Source of the DNA: Solirubrobacterales bacterium
GTDB lineage: Bacteria; Actinomycetota; Thermoleophilia; Solirubrobacterales; Solirubrobacteraceae
Reading direction: 5' to 3'
Assembly (NCBI GenBank): GCA_027314825.1
Contig: DAHVAB010000038.1
Location: 1-12,045, forward strand
DNA length: 12,045 nucleotides
Part shown: positions 6,498 to 12,045 of the stretch, in pieces
Layout of the letters: the number at the start of each line of letters is the position of its first letter
How positions within the stretch are numbered: the first letter of the stretch is position 1
The notes under the pieces: generated by a model
Databases searched by the model: none
What the model was told of the DNA's origin: nothing
Seen by the model: only the letters and a program-made list of their open reading frames with translations
Program-made: the position numbers and the translations under genes

Positions 6498-6776
6498 ATG
6501 AGCGATCAGAGCGACATCCACAGCCACGCAGACGGGCCGGCCCCGCGCCGTCCCGAGCCCGACACCCGGCGCCTCGTCTTGACGAGCTCGCAGGCCGCCC
6601 GCTACCTGGGCGTCTCACTCGCGACGGTCCGCCGCTGGGCGGACGCCGGGCATCTCCCCTACTACCGCACCCCGGGCGGGCAGCGCCGCTTCTCGCGCAC
6701 GCAGCTCGACAACTTCATCGACTCGCTGCAGCCGTCCGGCAAGGACGACGGCCACGAAGACCGCAGGGCGGCCTGA
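6498..6776 (+). CDS. Small BldC/MerR-like helix-turn-helix DNA-binding protein
   Basis: A 92-aa protein. Residues ~27-76 form a single winged HTH of the excisionase/MerR type: LTSSQAARYLGVSLATVRRWADAG, then HLPYYRTPGGQRRFSRTQLDNFI. The T-x-G-G-x-R-R-(F/Y) wing is the hallmark of BldC-like proteins and related HTH_17 members. There is no effector or coiled-coil domain, so it is not a classical MerR. BldC in Streptomyces is a developmental regulator that binds DNA cooperatively at head-to-tail sites; whether this is an orthologue cannot be judged. The first ~25 residues are polar, and the tail (GKDDGHEDRRAA) is charged. Start ATG 6498 has only a weak purine stretch upstream. It converges on nadK across a shared hairpin. 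Excisionase is an alternative reading, but no integrase is nearby. Confidence 0.88.
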   Translation: MSDQSDIHSHADGPAPRRPEPDTRRLVLTSSQAARYLGVSLATVRRWADAGHLPYYRTPGGQRRFSRTQLDNFIDSLQPSGKDDGHEDRRAA

Positions 6777-6802
6777 GCAGGGACGCCCGAGTCAGCACGC
6801 TC

Positions 6803-6833
6803 GCGGCCGCCGGCCACCGCGCCCGGCGGCCGC
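6803..6833. terminator. Bidirectional terminator between the BldC-like gene and nadK
   Basis: GCGGCCGCCGG (6803-6813) and CCGGCGGCCGC (6823-6833) make a perfect 11-bp GC stem with a 9-nt loop in the 57-bp gap between two convergent genes. The right arm directly abuts the nadK stop codon. Symmetry lets it act on both transcripts. Confidence 0.7.
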
Positions 6834-7679
6834 TCAGCGCGCGAGCCGCTCGAACTTCTCGCGCAGACGCCCATAGAAGGAGGCGCCCGGCAGCTGCGCG
6901 ATCGTGCAGTCCTCCTCCAGGAAGCCGACCGTGAGCGCGCCCTGAGGGGCCAGCTCATCCACCGGGCGGCCGTCGACGGCGACGGCGAGCGGCTCTCGCG
7001 AGCGATTGCGCACCGTCAGCCGGTCGCGCGGGCCCACCACCAGCGCGCGGGCCGTCAGCGTGTGGGCGGCGATGAACGACACCACCAGCCCCTCAACCCC
7101 CCAGGCCACGATCGGGCCCCCATTGGAGAGGTTGTACCCCGTCGAGCCGGCCGGCGTCGCGACCACCAGGCCGTCGCAGCGCACGCTGCCGAGCTCCTCC
7201 CCGTCGAACGAGTAGGAGAGATCGGCGACCCGACTGCCGATCCTGCGATGGATCGCGATGTCGTTGACCGCGTGCTCCACACCAACCGCGGTCTCCAGTG
7301 CGATCGCGGGCAGGCGCATCAGCTCGTAACTCCCGGCGAACGCTACATCTATGCCCTCACGCAGCCCGTCCGGCTCGATGCTCGCCAGAAAGCCGATCTC
7401 GCCGAAGTTGACCGCAAAAACCGGCACGCCCGTGCCCGCATAGTGGCGCAGCGCGCGCAGGATGCTGCCGTCGCCGCCCAGCACGAAGCAGAGCTCGACC
7501 TCGTCGCTCCACGGCGCATCCAGCAGGATCCCCTCCGCGGGCGCGAGCCGGTGCTTGGCCGTCTCCTCGGGATCGAAGCGCAGCAGCACCCCGTGGCGGC
7601 GCGCCTGCTCGATCAACAGCTGCAGCGCCGCCCCGGTCTGCTCCGGGCGGTTATGGGTGAAGACCGTCACCTGGCGCAT
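6834..7679 (-). CDS. nadK: NAD kinase
   Basis: A 281-aa cytosolic enzyme that phosphorylates NAD at the adenosine 2'-OH to give NADP, using ATP or polyphosphate in actinobacterial members. Family motifs are plain: G68-G-D70-G-S72 (VLGGDGSILRA) with the catalytic Asp, NFGEIGFLA (91-99), the N139-D140 pair (AVNDIAIHR, usually NE), and the nucleotide loop DGLVVATPAGSTGYNLS ending in NGGPIV (169-191). The length is normal for the family. ATG 7679 lies 45 bp after the tlyA stop on the same strand, and a G-run just upstream is the only ribosome-site candidate. Co-transcription with tlyA is likely, as this pair is adjacent in many actinobacteria. It ends at a shared hairpin. Confidence 0.97.
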   Translation of the reverse strand: MRQVTVFTHNRPEQTGAALQLLIEQARRHGVLLRFDPEETAKHRLAPAEGILLDAPWSDEVELCFVLGGDGSILRALRHYAGTGVPVFAVNFGEIGFLASIEPDGLREGIDVAFAGSYELMRLPAIALETAVGVEHAVNDIAIHRRIGSRVADLSYSFDGEELGSVRCDGLVVATPAGSTGYNLSNGGPIVAWGVEGLVVSFIAAHTLTARALVVGPRDRLTVRNRSREPLAVAVDGRPVDELAPQGALTVGFLEEDCTIAQLPGASFYGRLREKFERLAR

Positions 7680-7724
7680 CGGCCCCCGAACGGTAGCCGC
7701 TGCGCCGCCCGGAGGCGCTCGCGG

Positions 7725-8516
7725 TCAGGGCTCCACCCGCCGCGCCAACGCCTCAACATCGCCTCGCTCCCCGCCGCCGCTCCCGGCGGCCAGCCATACG
7801 AACGTCTCCCGATTGCCCTTCGGCCCCGGCAGCCCCGAGGAGTAGAAGCCCCGGACCCGCTCTCCCATCGCGACGGCCGCCCTGCCCACCTCGACCAGCG
7901 CCGCGCGACGGTGGGCCGGATCGCGCACCACCCCTCCCTTGCCGACCCGCGCGCGGCCCACCTCGAACTGCGGCTTGACCATCGCCAGCACGTCGTGGCG
8001 CTCGGCCAGGCAGCCGATCACGGCCGGCAGCACCTTCGCCAACGATATGAACGACACATCCACCACTGCCAGATCGGGCCTGTAGGGCAGCGTCTCCGGC
8101 CGCAGCGCGCGCGCGTTGACCCTCTCGATCACGTGCACCCGGGGATCGCTGCGCAACCTCCAGTCCAGCTGGCCATATGCGACATCCAGCGCAACCACGG
8201 CGGCGGCGCCGTGTGCGAGCAGGCAGTCGGTGAAGCCGCCGGTCGAGGCGCCCACGTCGAGCGCGCGCCTTCCCTCGACGGCCAGCCCGCTCTCGCGCAG
8301 CGCGTTGGCGAGCTTGACCCCTCCCCTGGAGACATACGGCGGCGCCTCGCGCACCTGCACGAGCACGTCCTCATCCACCATCTCCGACGGCTTGGCCGCG
8401 ACCCGGCGGCCCTCCCCGAGCAGCACCTCGCCCGCCATCACAGACCGCGCCGCCTGCGTGCGCGATGCGAAGAGCCCGCGCTCGGTGAGGATCGTGTCGA
8501 GCCGGCGCCTGGCCAT
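7725..8516 (-). CDS. tlyA: TlyA-family rRNA 2'-O-methyltransferase (hemolysin A family)
   Basis: A 263-aa protein. An N-terminal S4 RNA-binding domain (~1-60, MARRRLDTILTERGLFASR) joins through YVSRGGVKL to a Rossmann methyltransferase. The SAM site is ALDVGASTGGFTDCLL (85-100). The K-D-K-E tetrad typical of the family is present as K68, D153 (VVDVSFISL), K181 (MVKPQFEVG) and E237 (GNRETFVW). Its length and full S4 domain fit the actinobacterial TlyA type that 2'-O-methylates cytidines in both 16S and 23S rRNA, a modification tied to capreomycin sensitivity in mycobacteria. GTG 8543 would add nine residues; ATG 8516 was chosen because the S4 domain starts there. It is divergent from ppa with 66 bp between and probably shares a message with nadK. 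Confidence 0.95.
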   Translation of the reverse strand: MARRRLDTILTERGLFASRTQAARSVMAGEVLLGEGRRVAAKPSEMVDEDVLVQVREAPPYVSRGGVKLANALRESGLAVEGRRALDVGASTGGFTDCLLAHGAAAVVALDVAYGQLDWRLRSDPRVHVIERVNARALRPETLPYRPDLAVVDVSFISLAKVLPAVIGCLAERHDVLAMVKPQFEVGRARVGKGGVVRDPAHRRAALVEVGRAAVAMGERVRGFYSSGLPGPKGNRETFVWLAAGSGGGERGDVEALARRVEP

Positions 8517-8560
8517 CTCCCGAGCACGGTAGCCGGTGCCCACCCCCGGCGGCGCGGCGC

Positions 8561-8583
8561 ATCCTCACGATAGGATCGCCCGG
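8561..8583. promoter_or_regulatory. Overlapping divergent promoters for ppa and tlyA; ppa probably leaderless
   Basis: On the plus strand TAGGAT (8571-8576) fits the TANNNT -10, and +1 would fall on 8583, the G of the ppa GTG, giving a leaderless message. On the minus strand TATCGT (8572-8567) overlaps it and would start tlyA near 8560 with a ~44-nt leader. The two sit inside an ATCCT-N6-AGGAT dyad. Only one could be occupied at a time. No clear -35 is seen. Confidence 0.5.
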
Positions 8584-9065
8584 TGAACGAATCCATAACC
8601 GAAGCCATCGCATTCGTGGAGATCCCCGCGGGATCCCGCAACAAGTACGAGTACGACCCGGAGCTGGGCGGGATCGTCCTCGACCGGCGCCTATTCACCT
8701 CGATGACCTACCCGGCCGACTACGGCTTCATCGAGGGGACGCTCGCCCCGGACGGCGATCCGCTCGACGTCCTCATCCTCGCCAGCGACCCGACCTTCCC
8801 CGGCTGCCGGGTGCGGGTGCGGCCGATCGGCGTCTTCGGGATGACCGACGAGAAGGGGCCGGACGAAAAGCTCGTCTGCGTCTCCACGCGCGACCCCCAG
8901 TACGAAGGGATCGGGGACATCTCCGATCTCGCCGTCTCCTTCCGCGAGGAGGTCGAGCACTTCTACCAGGTCTACAAGGACCTGGAGGGCGGCAAGCACA
9001 CAGAGACCCACGGCTTCTCCGGCCGGCGCGAGGCCGAGCGGCTGCTCGAAGTCTCACGGGTCTGA
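8583..9065 (+). CDS. ppa: Inorganic pyrophosphatase, family I
   Basis: A 160-aa soluble enzyme that hydrolyses PPi to two phosphates with Mg2+, pulling biosynthetic reactions forward. Family I motifs are complete: EIPAGSRNKYEYD (13-25), the substrate and metal loop YPADYGFIEGTLAPDGDPLD with D58, D60 and D63 (43-62 and following), the second metal region around GMTDEKGPDEK (86-96) and HFYQVYKDLEGGK (126-138). The length is standard for the prokaryotic form. The GTG start at 8583 lacks any ribosome site, but a -10 at 8571-8576 places transcription on the same base, so leaderless translation is likely. The gene interrupts the minus-strand series ispA-dxs / tlyA-nadK. PPi is released by the prenyl synthase encoded nearby, but a dedicated link is inference. 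Confidence 0.97.
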   Translation: MNESITEAIAFVEIPAGSRNKYEYDPELGGIVLDRRLFTSMTYPADYGFIEGTLAPDGDPLDVLILASDPTFPGCRVRVRPIGVFGMTDEKGPDEKLVCVSTRDPQYEGIGDISDLAVSFREEVEHFYQVYKDLEGGKHTETHGFSGRREAERLLEVSRV

Positions 9066-9080
9066 AGCGCGCCGCCCCAC

Positions 9081-9103
9081 CCGGCCGGCCCGGCCGGCCC
9101 GGC
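9081..9103. repeat. 9-bp GC tandem repeat downstream of ppa
   Basis: CCGGCCGGC is repeated at 9081-9089 and 9090-9098 with a 5-base third copy, 15 nt after the ppa stop. It is self-complementary and may fold, but looks like simple-sequence slippage. Confidence 0.7.
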
Positions 9104-9127
9104 GGCGCCGCAAAGGCGATCGGGCCT

Positions 9128-9145
9128 CTGTGACCGACATCACAG
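9128..9145. promoter_or_regulatory. Perfect CRP/FNR-type palindrome
   Basis: TGTGACCGACATCACA at 9129-9144 is an exact TGTGA-N6-TCACA, the consensus bound by CRP-family regulators including actinobacterial GlxR/Crp; flanking C and G extend it to 6+6. It lies downstream of both neighbouring genes, so it cannot be a conventional promoter site for either. A CATACT element at 9169-9174 would put a start near 9178-9181, leaving the site centred about 42-45 bp upstream, roughly class II activator spacing. Confidence 0.5.
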
Positions 9146-9167
9146 TGAGCGGCCCGGTGATCGGTCA
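9131..9167. other. Bulged hairpin overlapping the CRP-type site
   Basis: TGACCGA (9131-9137) pairs with TCGGTCA (9161-9167) and TCAC (9140-9143) with GTGA (9157-9160). The result is an 11-bp stem with a 2-nt bulge and a 13-nt loop. In RNA it could end ppa transcripts; in DNA it may be paired half-sites. Confidence 0.5.
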
Positions 9168-9177
9168 ACATACTTCT

Positions 9178-9248
9178 CGACCCGAAGCACAGCAGCACCC
9201 TCCTCCCCTCGAAGCGGCCCGCCCCCCAGCGGGCCGCTTCACTTTAAG
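9178..9248 (+). ncRNA. Candidate small RNA of about 70 nt ending at a strong hairpin
   Basis: This is a prediction from layout: a CRP-type box, then CATACT (9169-9174), then a short non-coding stretch, then a 12-bp terminator hairpin at 9211-9240 followed by ACTTTAA. The RNA would carry an unpaired CCTCCTCCCCTC stretch complementary to Shine-Dalgarno sequences and a hairpin loop of Cs (six consecutive Cs counting the closing base). C-rich actinobacterial sRNAs such as 6C RNA act through similar loops, but the two-hairpin 6C architecture is not met. No conservation evidence is available here. Confidence 0.25.
9211..9240. terminator. Strong bidirectional terminator between ppa and dxs
   Basis: GAAGCGGCCCGC (9211-9222) and GCGGGCCGCTTC (9229-9240) form a perfect 12-bp stem with loop CCCCCA, followed on the plus strand by ACTTTAA. 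On the minus strand a second, mutually exclusive stem (GGCCGCTT 9232-9239 with AAGCGGCC 9246-9253) would form first behind dxs. Confidence 0.8.
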
Positions 9249-9296
9249 CGGCCGCCGCAACAGCGAGAGGCGGGGGCGGCGGCGCGGGCGGGCGAC

Positions 9297-11306
9297 TCAG
9301 GCGACGCCGGCCGACTCGTGCCGCTCGATCGCCGTCAGCACCCGCTCGGCGATCTTCTCCGCGGTGAAGCCGACCTCCTCGTGCAGCAGCGCCGGCTTGC
9401 CGTGCGTCACGTAGCGGTCGGGCAGCCCGACACGCAGGATCCGCACGCCACCGGCGCCCGGGCCGGTCTCGTTGAGCGTCTCCCATACCGCCGTTCCGAA
9501 GCCGCCGGCCAGCACGCCCTCCTCCACGGTCACGAGCAGGTCGTGCTCGACCGCGAGCTGGGCCATCAGCGCAGCGTCGATCGGCTTGGCGAAGCGCGCG
9601 TCGGCGACGGTCACGGCCGCGCCCTCGGCGGCCAGCAGGTCGGCGGCTGCGAGCGCCTTGCCGACGCCGCTCCCGTAGCCGATCAGCGCGACCCGTCGCC
9701 CGGAGCCGATCTGCGCGCCCGCGCCGCCGTTACGGCTGCTCGCCTCGCGCAACACCTCGCCGGTGCCGATCGGGATCGCCTGCGCCACCGCGGGCAGCGG
9801 CACGCCCTCCGCCTCGCCGCGCGGGTAGCGCAGCGCGACCGGGCCGTCGTCGTAAGCGAGCGCCGTGTGCAGCATGTGCACCAGCATCGCCTCGTCGCGC
9901 GGAGCCATCAGCACGATGTTCGGCAGGCAGCGCAGGTAGGCGATGTCGAAGACGCCATGGTGGGTGGGCCCGTCGTCGCCGACCAGGCCCGCGCGGTCCA
10001 TCGCGAAGACGACGTTCAGGCTCTGCAGGCAGACGTCGTGCACGATCTGGTCATAGGCACGCTGCAGGAAGGTCGAGTAGATGGCGGCGACCGGCTTGAC
10101 GCCCTGCAGGGCGAGCCCGGCCGCGAAGAGCACCGCCTGCTGCTCGGCGATCCCCACGTCGAAGTAGCGCTCCGGCATCGCCTTCTGCAGGATGTTCAGG
10201 CCCGTTCCCGAGTTCATCGCCGCGGTGATCCCGATCACCCGCTCGTCGCGCTCGCACTCGGCCACGAGCGCGTCGCCGAAGACCTTCGTGTACTGCGGCG
10301 GGCTCGCTGCCGCCGCCGCCGCATCCGCGGCCGCCTTGGCTGCGCTCGCCCTGGCGGGCAGGCCGTCCACGATCGACCTCGGCTTCGCCGCATGCCACTT
10401 CTCCATGCCCTCCAGCCCGCCATCCTCCGCGGGCGCGAAGCCCTTGCCCTTCACGGTCGCGATGTGCACCACCACCGGTCGCTGCGCGGTCAGCGCCTCG
10501 CCGATCGCCGAGCGCAGGGCGCGCACGTCGTGGCCGTCGATCACCCCGGTATACGCCCAGTCGAGCTCCTCCCACCACAGCCCGGGCGCCCAGAACGCCT
10601 TGATCGACTCCTTCAGGTGCGGGCCGAGCCGCTCGAAGGCGGCCCCGATGCCGCCCGGCAGCTTCGTCAGGTCCCGCTCGACCCCCTCCCTGGCATGCCA
10701 GAGCTTCGGGTTGAGGCGCACCCTGTTGAAGTAGCGCGACAGCGCGCCGACGTTCGGCGCGATCGACATCCCGTTGTCGTTGAGCACCACCACGATCGGG
10801 GTGCCGAGGCCTCCGGCCTGGCTGATCGCCTCGAAGGCGACCCCGCCGGTCATCGCGCCGTCGCCGATCACAGCCACCACCCGGCCCTCGCGCCCGGTCA
10901 TCCGCATGCCTTCCTTCACGCCGACCGCATACCCGACCGAGGTGGAGGCGTGCCCGGCGCCCATGATGTCGTGCTCGGACTCCCCGATCGAGCAGAACGG
11001 CGCCAGGCCCCCGTACTGGCGGATCGTGTGCAGGCGCTCGCGACGGCCCGTCAGGACCTTGTGCGGATAGGCCTGGTGCCCCACGTCCCAGAGCACCTTG
11101 TCCTGCGGGGAGGCGAGCAGCGAGTGCAGCGCGACCGCCAGCTCGCAGGTGCCGAGGTTCGCGCCGAAATGCCCGCCCACCTCGCCGACCGTGTCGATGA
11201 TGTGCTCGCGCACCTCCTGGGCGAGATCCTGCAGCTGCTCCTCGCTGAGGGCCTTCAGGTCCTCCGGGCCGTCTATCCGATCGAGCAGGCTCACGAGGTC
11301 CTTCAC
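9297..11306 (-). CDS. dxs: 1-deoxy-D-xylulose-5-phosphate synthase
   Basis: The 669-aa enzyme condenses pyruvate and glyceraldehyde 3-phosphate into DXP, the first MEP-pathway step, using thiamine diphosphate. Visible are H47 (GGHFGANLGTCEL), WDVGHQAYPHK, GAGHASTS, the TPP-binding G148-D149-G150 through N176-D177-N178 (about 30 residues apart), VKGKGFAPAE, the catalytic E388 in GIAEQQAV, FLQRAYDQ, DRAGLVGDDGPTHHGVFD and LRYPRG. The C-terminal transketolase domain is complete. Two oddities are an Ala-rich linker (~318-336) and Gln at residue 390 where the family usually has His (AEQH). The start is GTG 11306, overlapping the ispA stop as GTGA with AGGA 4 nt upstream; GTG 11294 has an identical context four codons downstream. 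The frame stays open above, but that part is ispA in another frame. Confidence 0.97.
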   Translation of the reverse strand: MKDLVSLLDRIDGPEDLKALSEEQLQDLAQEVREHIIDTVGEVGGHFGANLGTCELAVALHSLLASPQDKVLWDVGHQAYPHKVLTGRRERLHTIRQYGGLAPFCSIGESEHDIMGAGHASTSVGYAVGVKEGMRMTGREGRVVAVIGDGAMTGGVAFEAISQAGGLGTPIVVVLNDNGMSIAPNVGALSRYFNRVRLNPKLWHAREGVERDLTKLPGGIGAAFERLGPHLKESIKAFWAPGLWWEELDWAYTGVIDGHDVRALRSAIGEALTAQRPVVVHIATVKGKGFAPAEDGGLEGMEKWHAAKPRSIVDGLPARASAAKAAADAAAAAASPPQYTKVFGDALVAECERDERVIGITAAMNSGTGLNILQKAMPERYFDVGIAEQQAVLFAAGLALQGVKPVAAIYSTFLQRAYDQIVHDVCLQSLNVVFAMDRAGLVGDDGPTHHGVFDIAYLRCLPNIVLMAPRDEAMLVHMLHTALAYDDGPVALRYPRGEAEGVPLPAVAQAIPIGTGEVLREASSRNGGAGAQIGSGRRVALIGYGSGVGKALAAADLLAAEGAAVTVADARFAKPIDAALMAQLAVEHDLLVTVEEGVLAGGFGTAVWETLNETGPGAGGVRILRVGLPDRYVTHGKPALLHEEVGFTAEKIAERVLTAIERHESAGVA

Positions 11307-11314
11307 GAGGTCCT
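11291..11314. repeat. Perfect 12-bp tandem duplication at the ispA/dxs junction
   Basis: On the coding (minus) strand AGGACCTCGTGA occurs twice back to back (11314-11303 and 11302-11291). Each copy holds an AGGA ribosome site, a GTG start 4 nt later and an overlapping TGA. The unit is a multiple of three, so both GTGs are in the dxs frame and only the first TGA terminates ispA. Confidence 0.9.
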
Positions 11315-12045
11315 GGTGAAGATGAAGTCGGTTATCTGCACGAGCTCCCTGGATCTGCCGCCGTCGCCGGGCAGCGCGGCCATCGCGTCGGTGAGGGCCC
11401 GCCGGGCCATCCGGTGTGATTGCGCCGCCAGATCGCGGGCGTGATCGATGCCGAACTCGCTCATGTAGGTGCGCTTTCCGTGCCGCTCGTCGCTTCCGCT
11501 CGGCTTTCCGAGCGCGGCGTCGGTGCCGGTGACGTCCAGTATGTCGTCGACGATCTGGAAGAGCACACCCAACTCCGCCGCGAAACGACGAAAGCACATT
11601 GTCGCACGTCCGTCGATCCCGCCCAGTGCCAGCACGCAGATCACCGCCGCCCCGATCAGGCGGCCGGTCTTCAGCTCGTGCAGCCGGCGCAGGCCGTCCG
11701 GGCCCGACGGCGCCCCGCCGGACACGTCGACGTACTGGCCGCCGACCATCCCGCCGACGCCGGTCGCCGCGGCCAGCTCGACCGCCGCGGCGATCAGCCG
11801 CTCGGGCGGGGTGCGCTGATGGGCCAGCAGATGCCGGAAGGCCTCCGCGTAGAGCCCGTCGCCGGCCAGGATCGCGACGTCCTCCCCGTAGGCCACATGA
11901 CATGTCGGCTGCCCCCGGCGCAGCTCGTCGTCGTCCATCGCCGGCAGGTCGTCGTGGATCAGCGAGTAGGTGTGGATCAGCTCGATCGCCGCCGCGAACG
12001 GCATCACCTCCTGGCGGTCCATCCCGACCGCCTCCGCGGTCGCGA
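11303..12045 (-). CDS. ispA: Polyprenyl synthetase, probable farnesyl diphosphate synthase (5' end outside the window)
   Basis: At least 246 residues are present; the frame runs off the right edge, so the N-terminus is missing. The enzyme chains isopentenyl diphosphate onto an allylic diphosphate, releasing PPi. The first Asp-rich motif DDLPAMD (~11953-11933) has the two-residue insert of bacterial type II synthases, followed by LRRGQPTCH. A Lys-Thr helix (LHELKTGRLI), GGQYVD and the second Asp-rich motif FQIVDDILD (~11560-11534) follow. The Tyr-Ser just before the first motif matches E. coli IspA, favouring a C15 product; a geranylgeranyl synthase is possible. An in-frame ATG at 12022 is internal, since conserved family sequence should lie upstream. 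The stop overlaps the dxs GTG, implying translational coupling. Confidence 0.93.
   Translation of the reverse strand, partial: ATAEAVGMDRQEVMPFAAAIELIHTYSLIHDDLPAMDDDELRRGQPTCHVAYGEDVAILAGDGLYAEAFRHLLAHQRTPPERLIAAAVELAAATGVGGMVGGQYVDVSGGAPSGPDGLRRLHELKTGRLIGAAVICVLALGGIDGRATMCFRRFAAELGVLFQIVDDILDVTGTDAALGKPSGSDERHGKRTYMSEFGIDHARDLAAQSHRMARRALTDAMAALPGDGGRSRELVQITDFIFTRTS

Noticed and set aside
6306..6527. 73-codon minus-strand frame in the 460-bp gap
   Set aside because: There is no ribosome site and no recognisable domain, and it overlaps the start of the BldC-like gene and its probable control region.
7062..8573. Plus-strand open frame of about 503 codons opposite nadK and tlyA
   Set aside because: It is a shadow of two genes with complete catalytic motifs, and its composition is not protein-like.
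9211..9248. Assignment of the hairpin to the actinobacterial 6C RNA family
   Set aside because: Six consecutive Cs are present at the loop, but the second C-rich hairpin of that family is missing, so only a generic C-rich candidate is claimed.
9318..11444. Plus-strand open frame of about 708 codons opposite dxs
   Set aside because: The translation is rich in Arg, His, Gln, Asp and Ala with no recognisable family, and dxs on the other strand is unmistakable.
11307..11903. 199-codon N-terminal extension of Dxs
   Set aside because: This is ispA sequence read in another frame; Dxs homology begins at the GTG overlapping the ispA stop.

Overview
This window looks like chromosomal DNA from a very GC-rich actinobacterium, most likely of the Thermoleophilia (Solirubrobacter/Conexibacter type). 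The clues are near-total G/C at third codon positions, GTG starts, a likely leaderless mRNA, a long-form TlyA, a BldC-like small HTH protein, and a MEP-pathway block next to tlyA and nadK. The lineage is inferred from style and gene content, not from a marker gene.

Left third (1-3140), signalling. A degenerate GGDEF-like protein (LESEL in place of GGDEF) is coupled to a soluble GAF-type NarL/DegS-family histidine kinase. Converging on the kinase, with 11 nt between stops, is a LuxR/NarL response regulator with all key residues. Diverging from the regulator is a short protein resembling a truncated receiver domain without its phospho-acceptor. An intact kinase/regulator pair is thus flanked by two apparently catalytically dead signalling domains, and the regulator/receiver gap holds a 7+7 inverted repeat.

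Middle (3141-6833). An MFS exporter is followed by a membrane-anchored HD-GYP protein (probable c-di-GMP phosphodiesterase) whose membrane half has much less GC-biased codons than its catalytic half. A 460-bp, lower-GC stretch without a recognisable gene leads to a small BldC/MerR-like DNA-binding protein, separated from the convergent nadK by a strong shared hairpin.

Right half (6834-12045), housekeeping on the minus strand: ispA (5' end beyond the window), dxs, then tlyA and nadK. An inorganic pyrophosphatase gene (ppa) sits on the plus strand between dxs and tlyA. IspA and Dxs feed isoprenoid synthesis, and Ppa removes the PPi that prenyl transfer releases. The ispA/dxs junction carries a perfect 12-bp tandem duplication that repeats ribosome site, start and stop. 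The ppa/dxs gap holds a perfect CRP-type palindrome, a candidate -10 at roughly class II spacing, and a 12-bp terminator hairpin with a C-rich loop. Together these could specify a small RNA, the most interesting unexplained element here.
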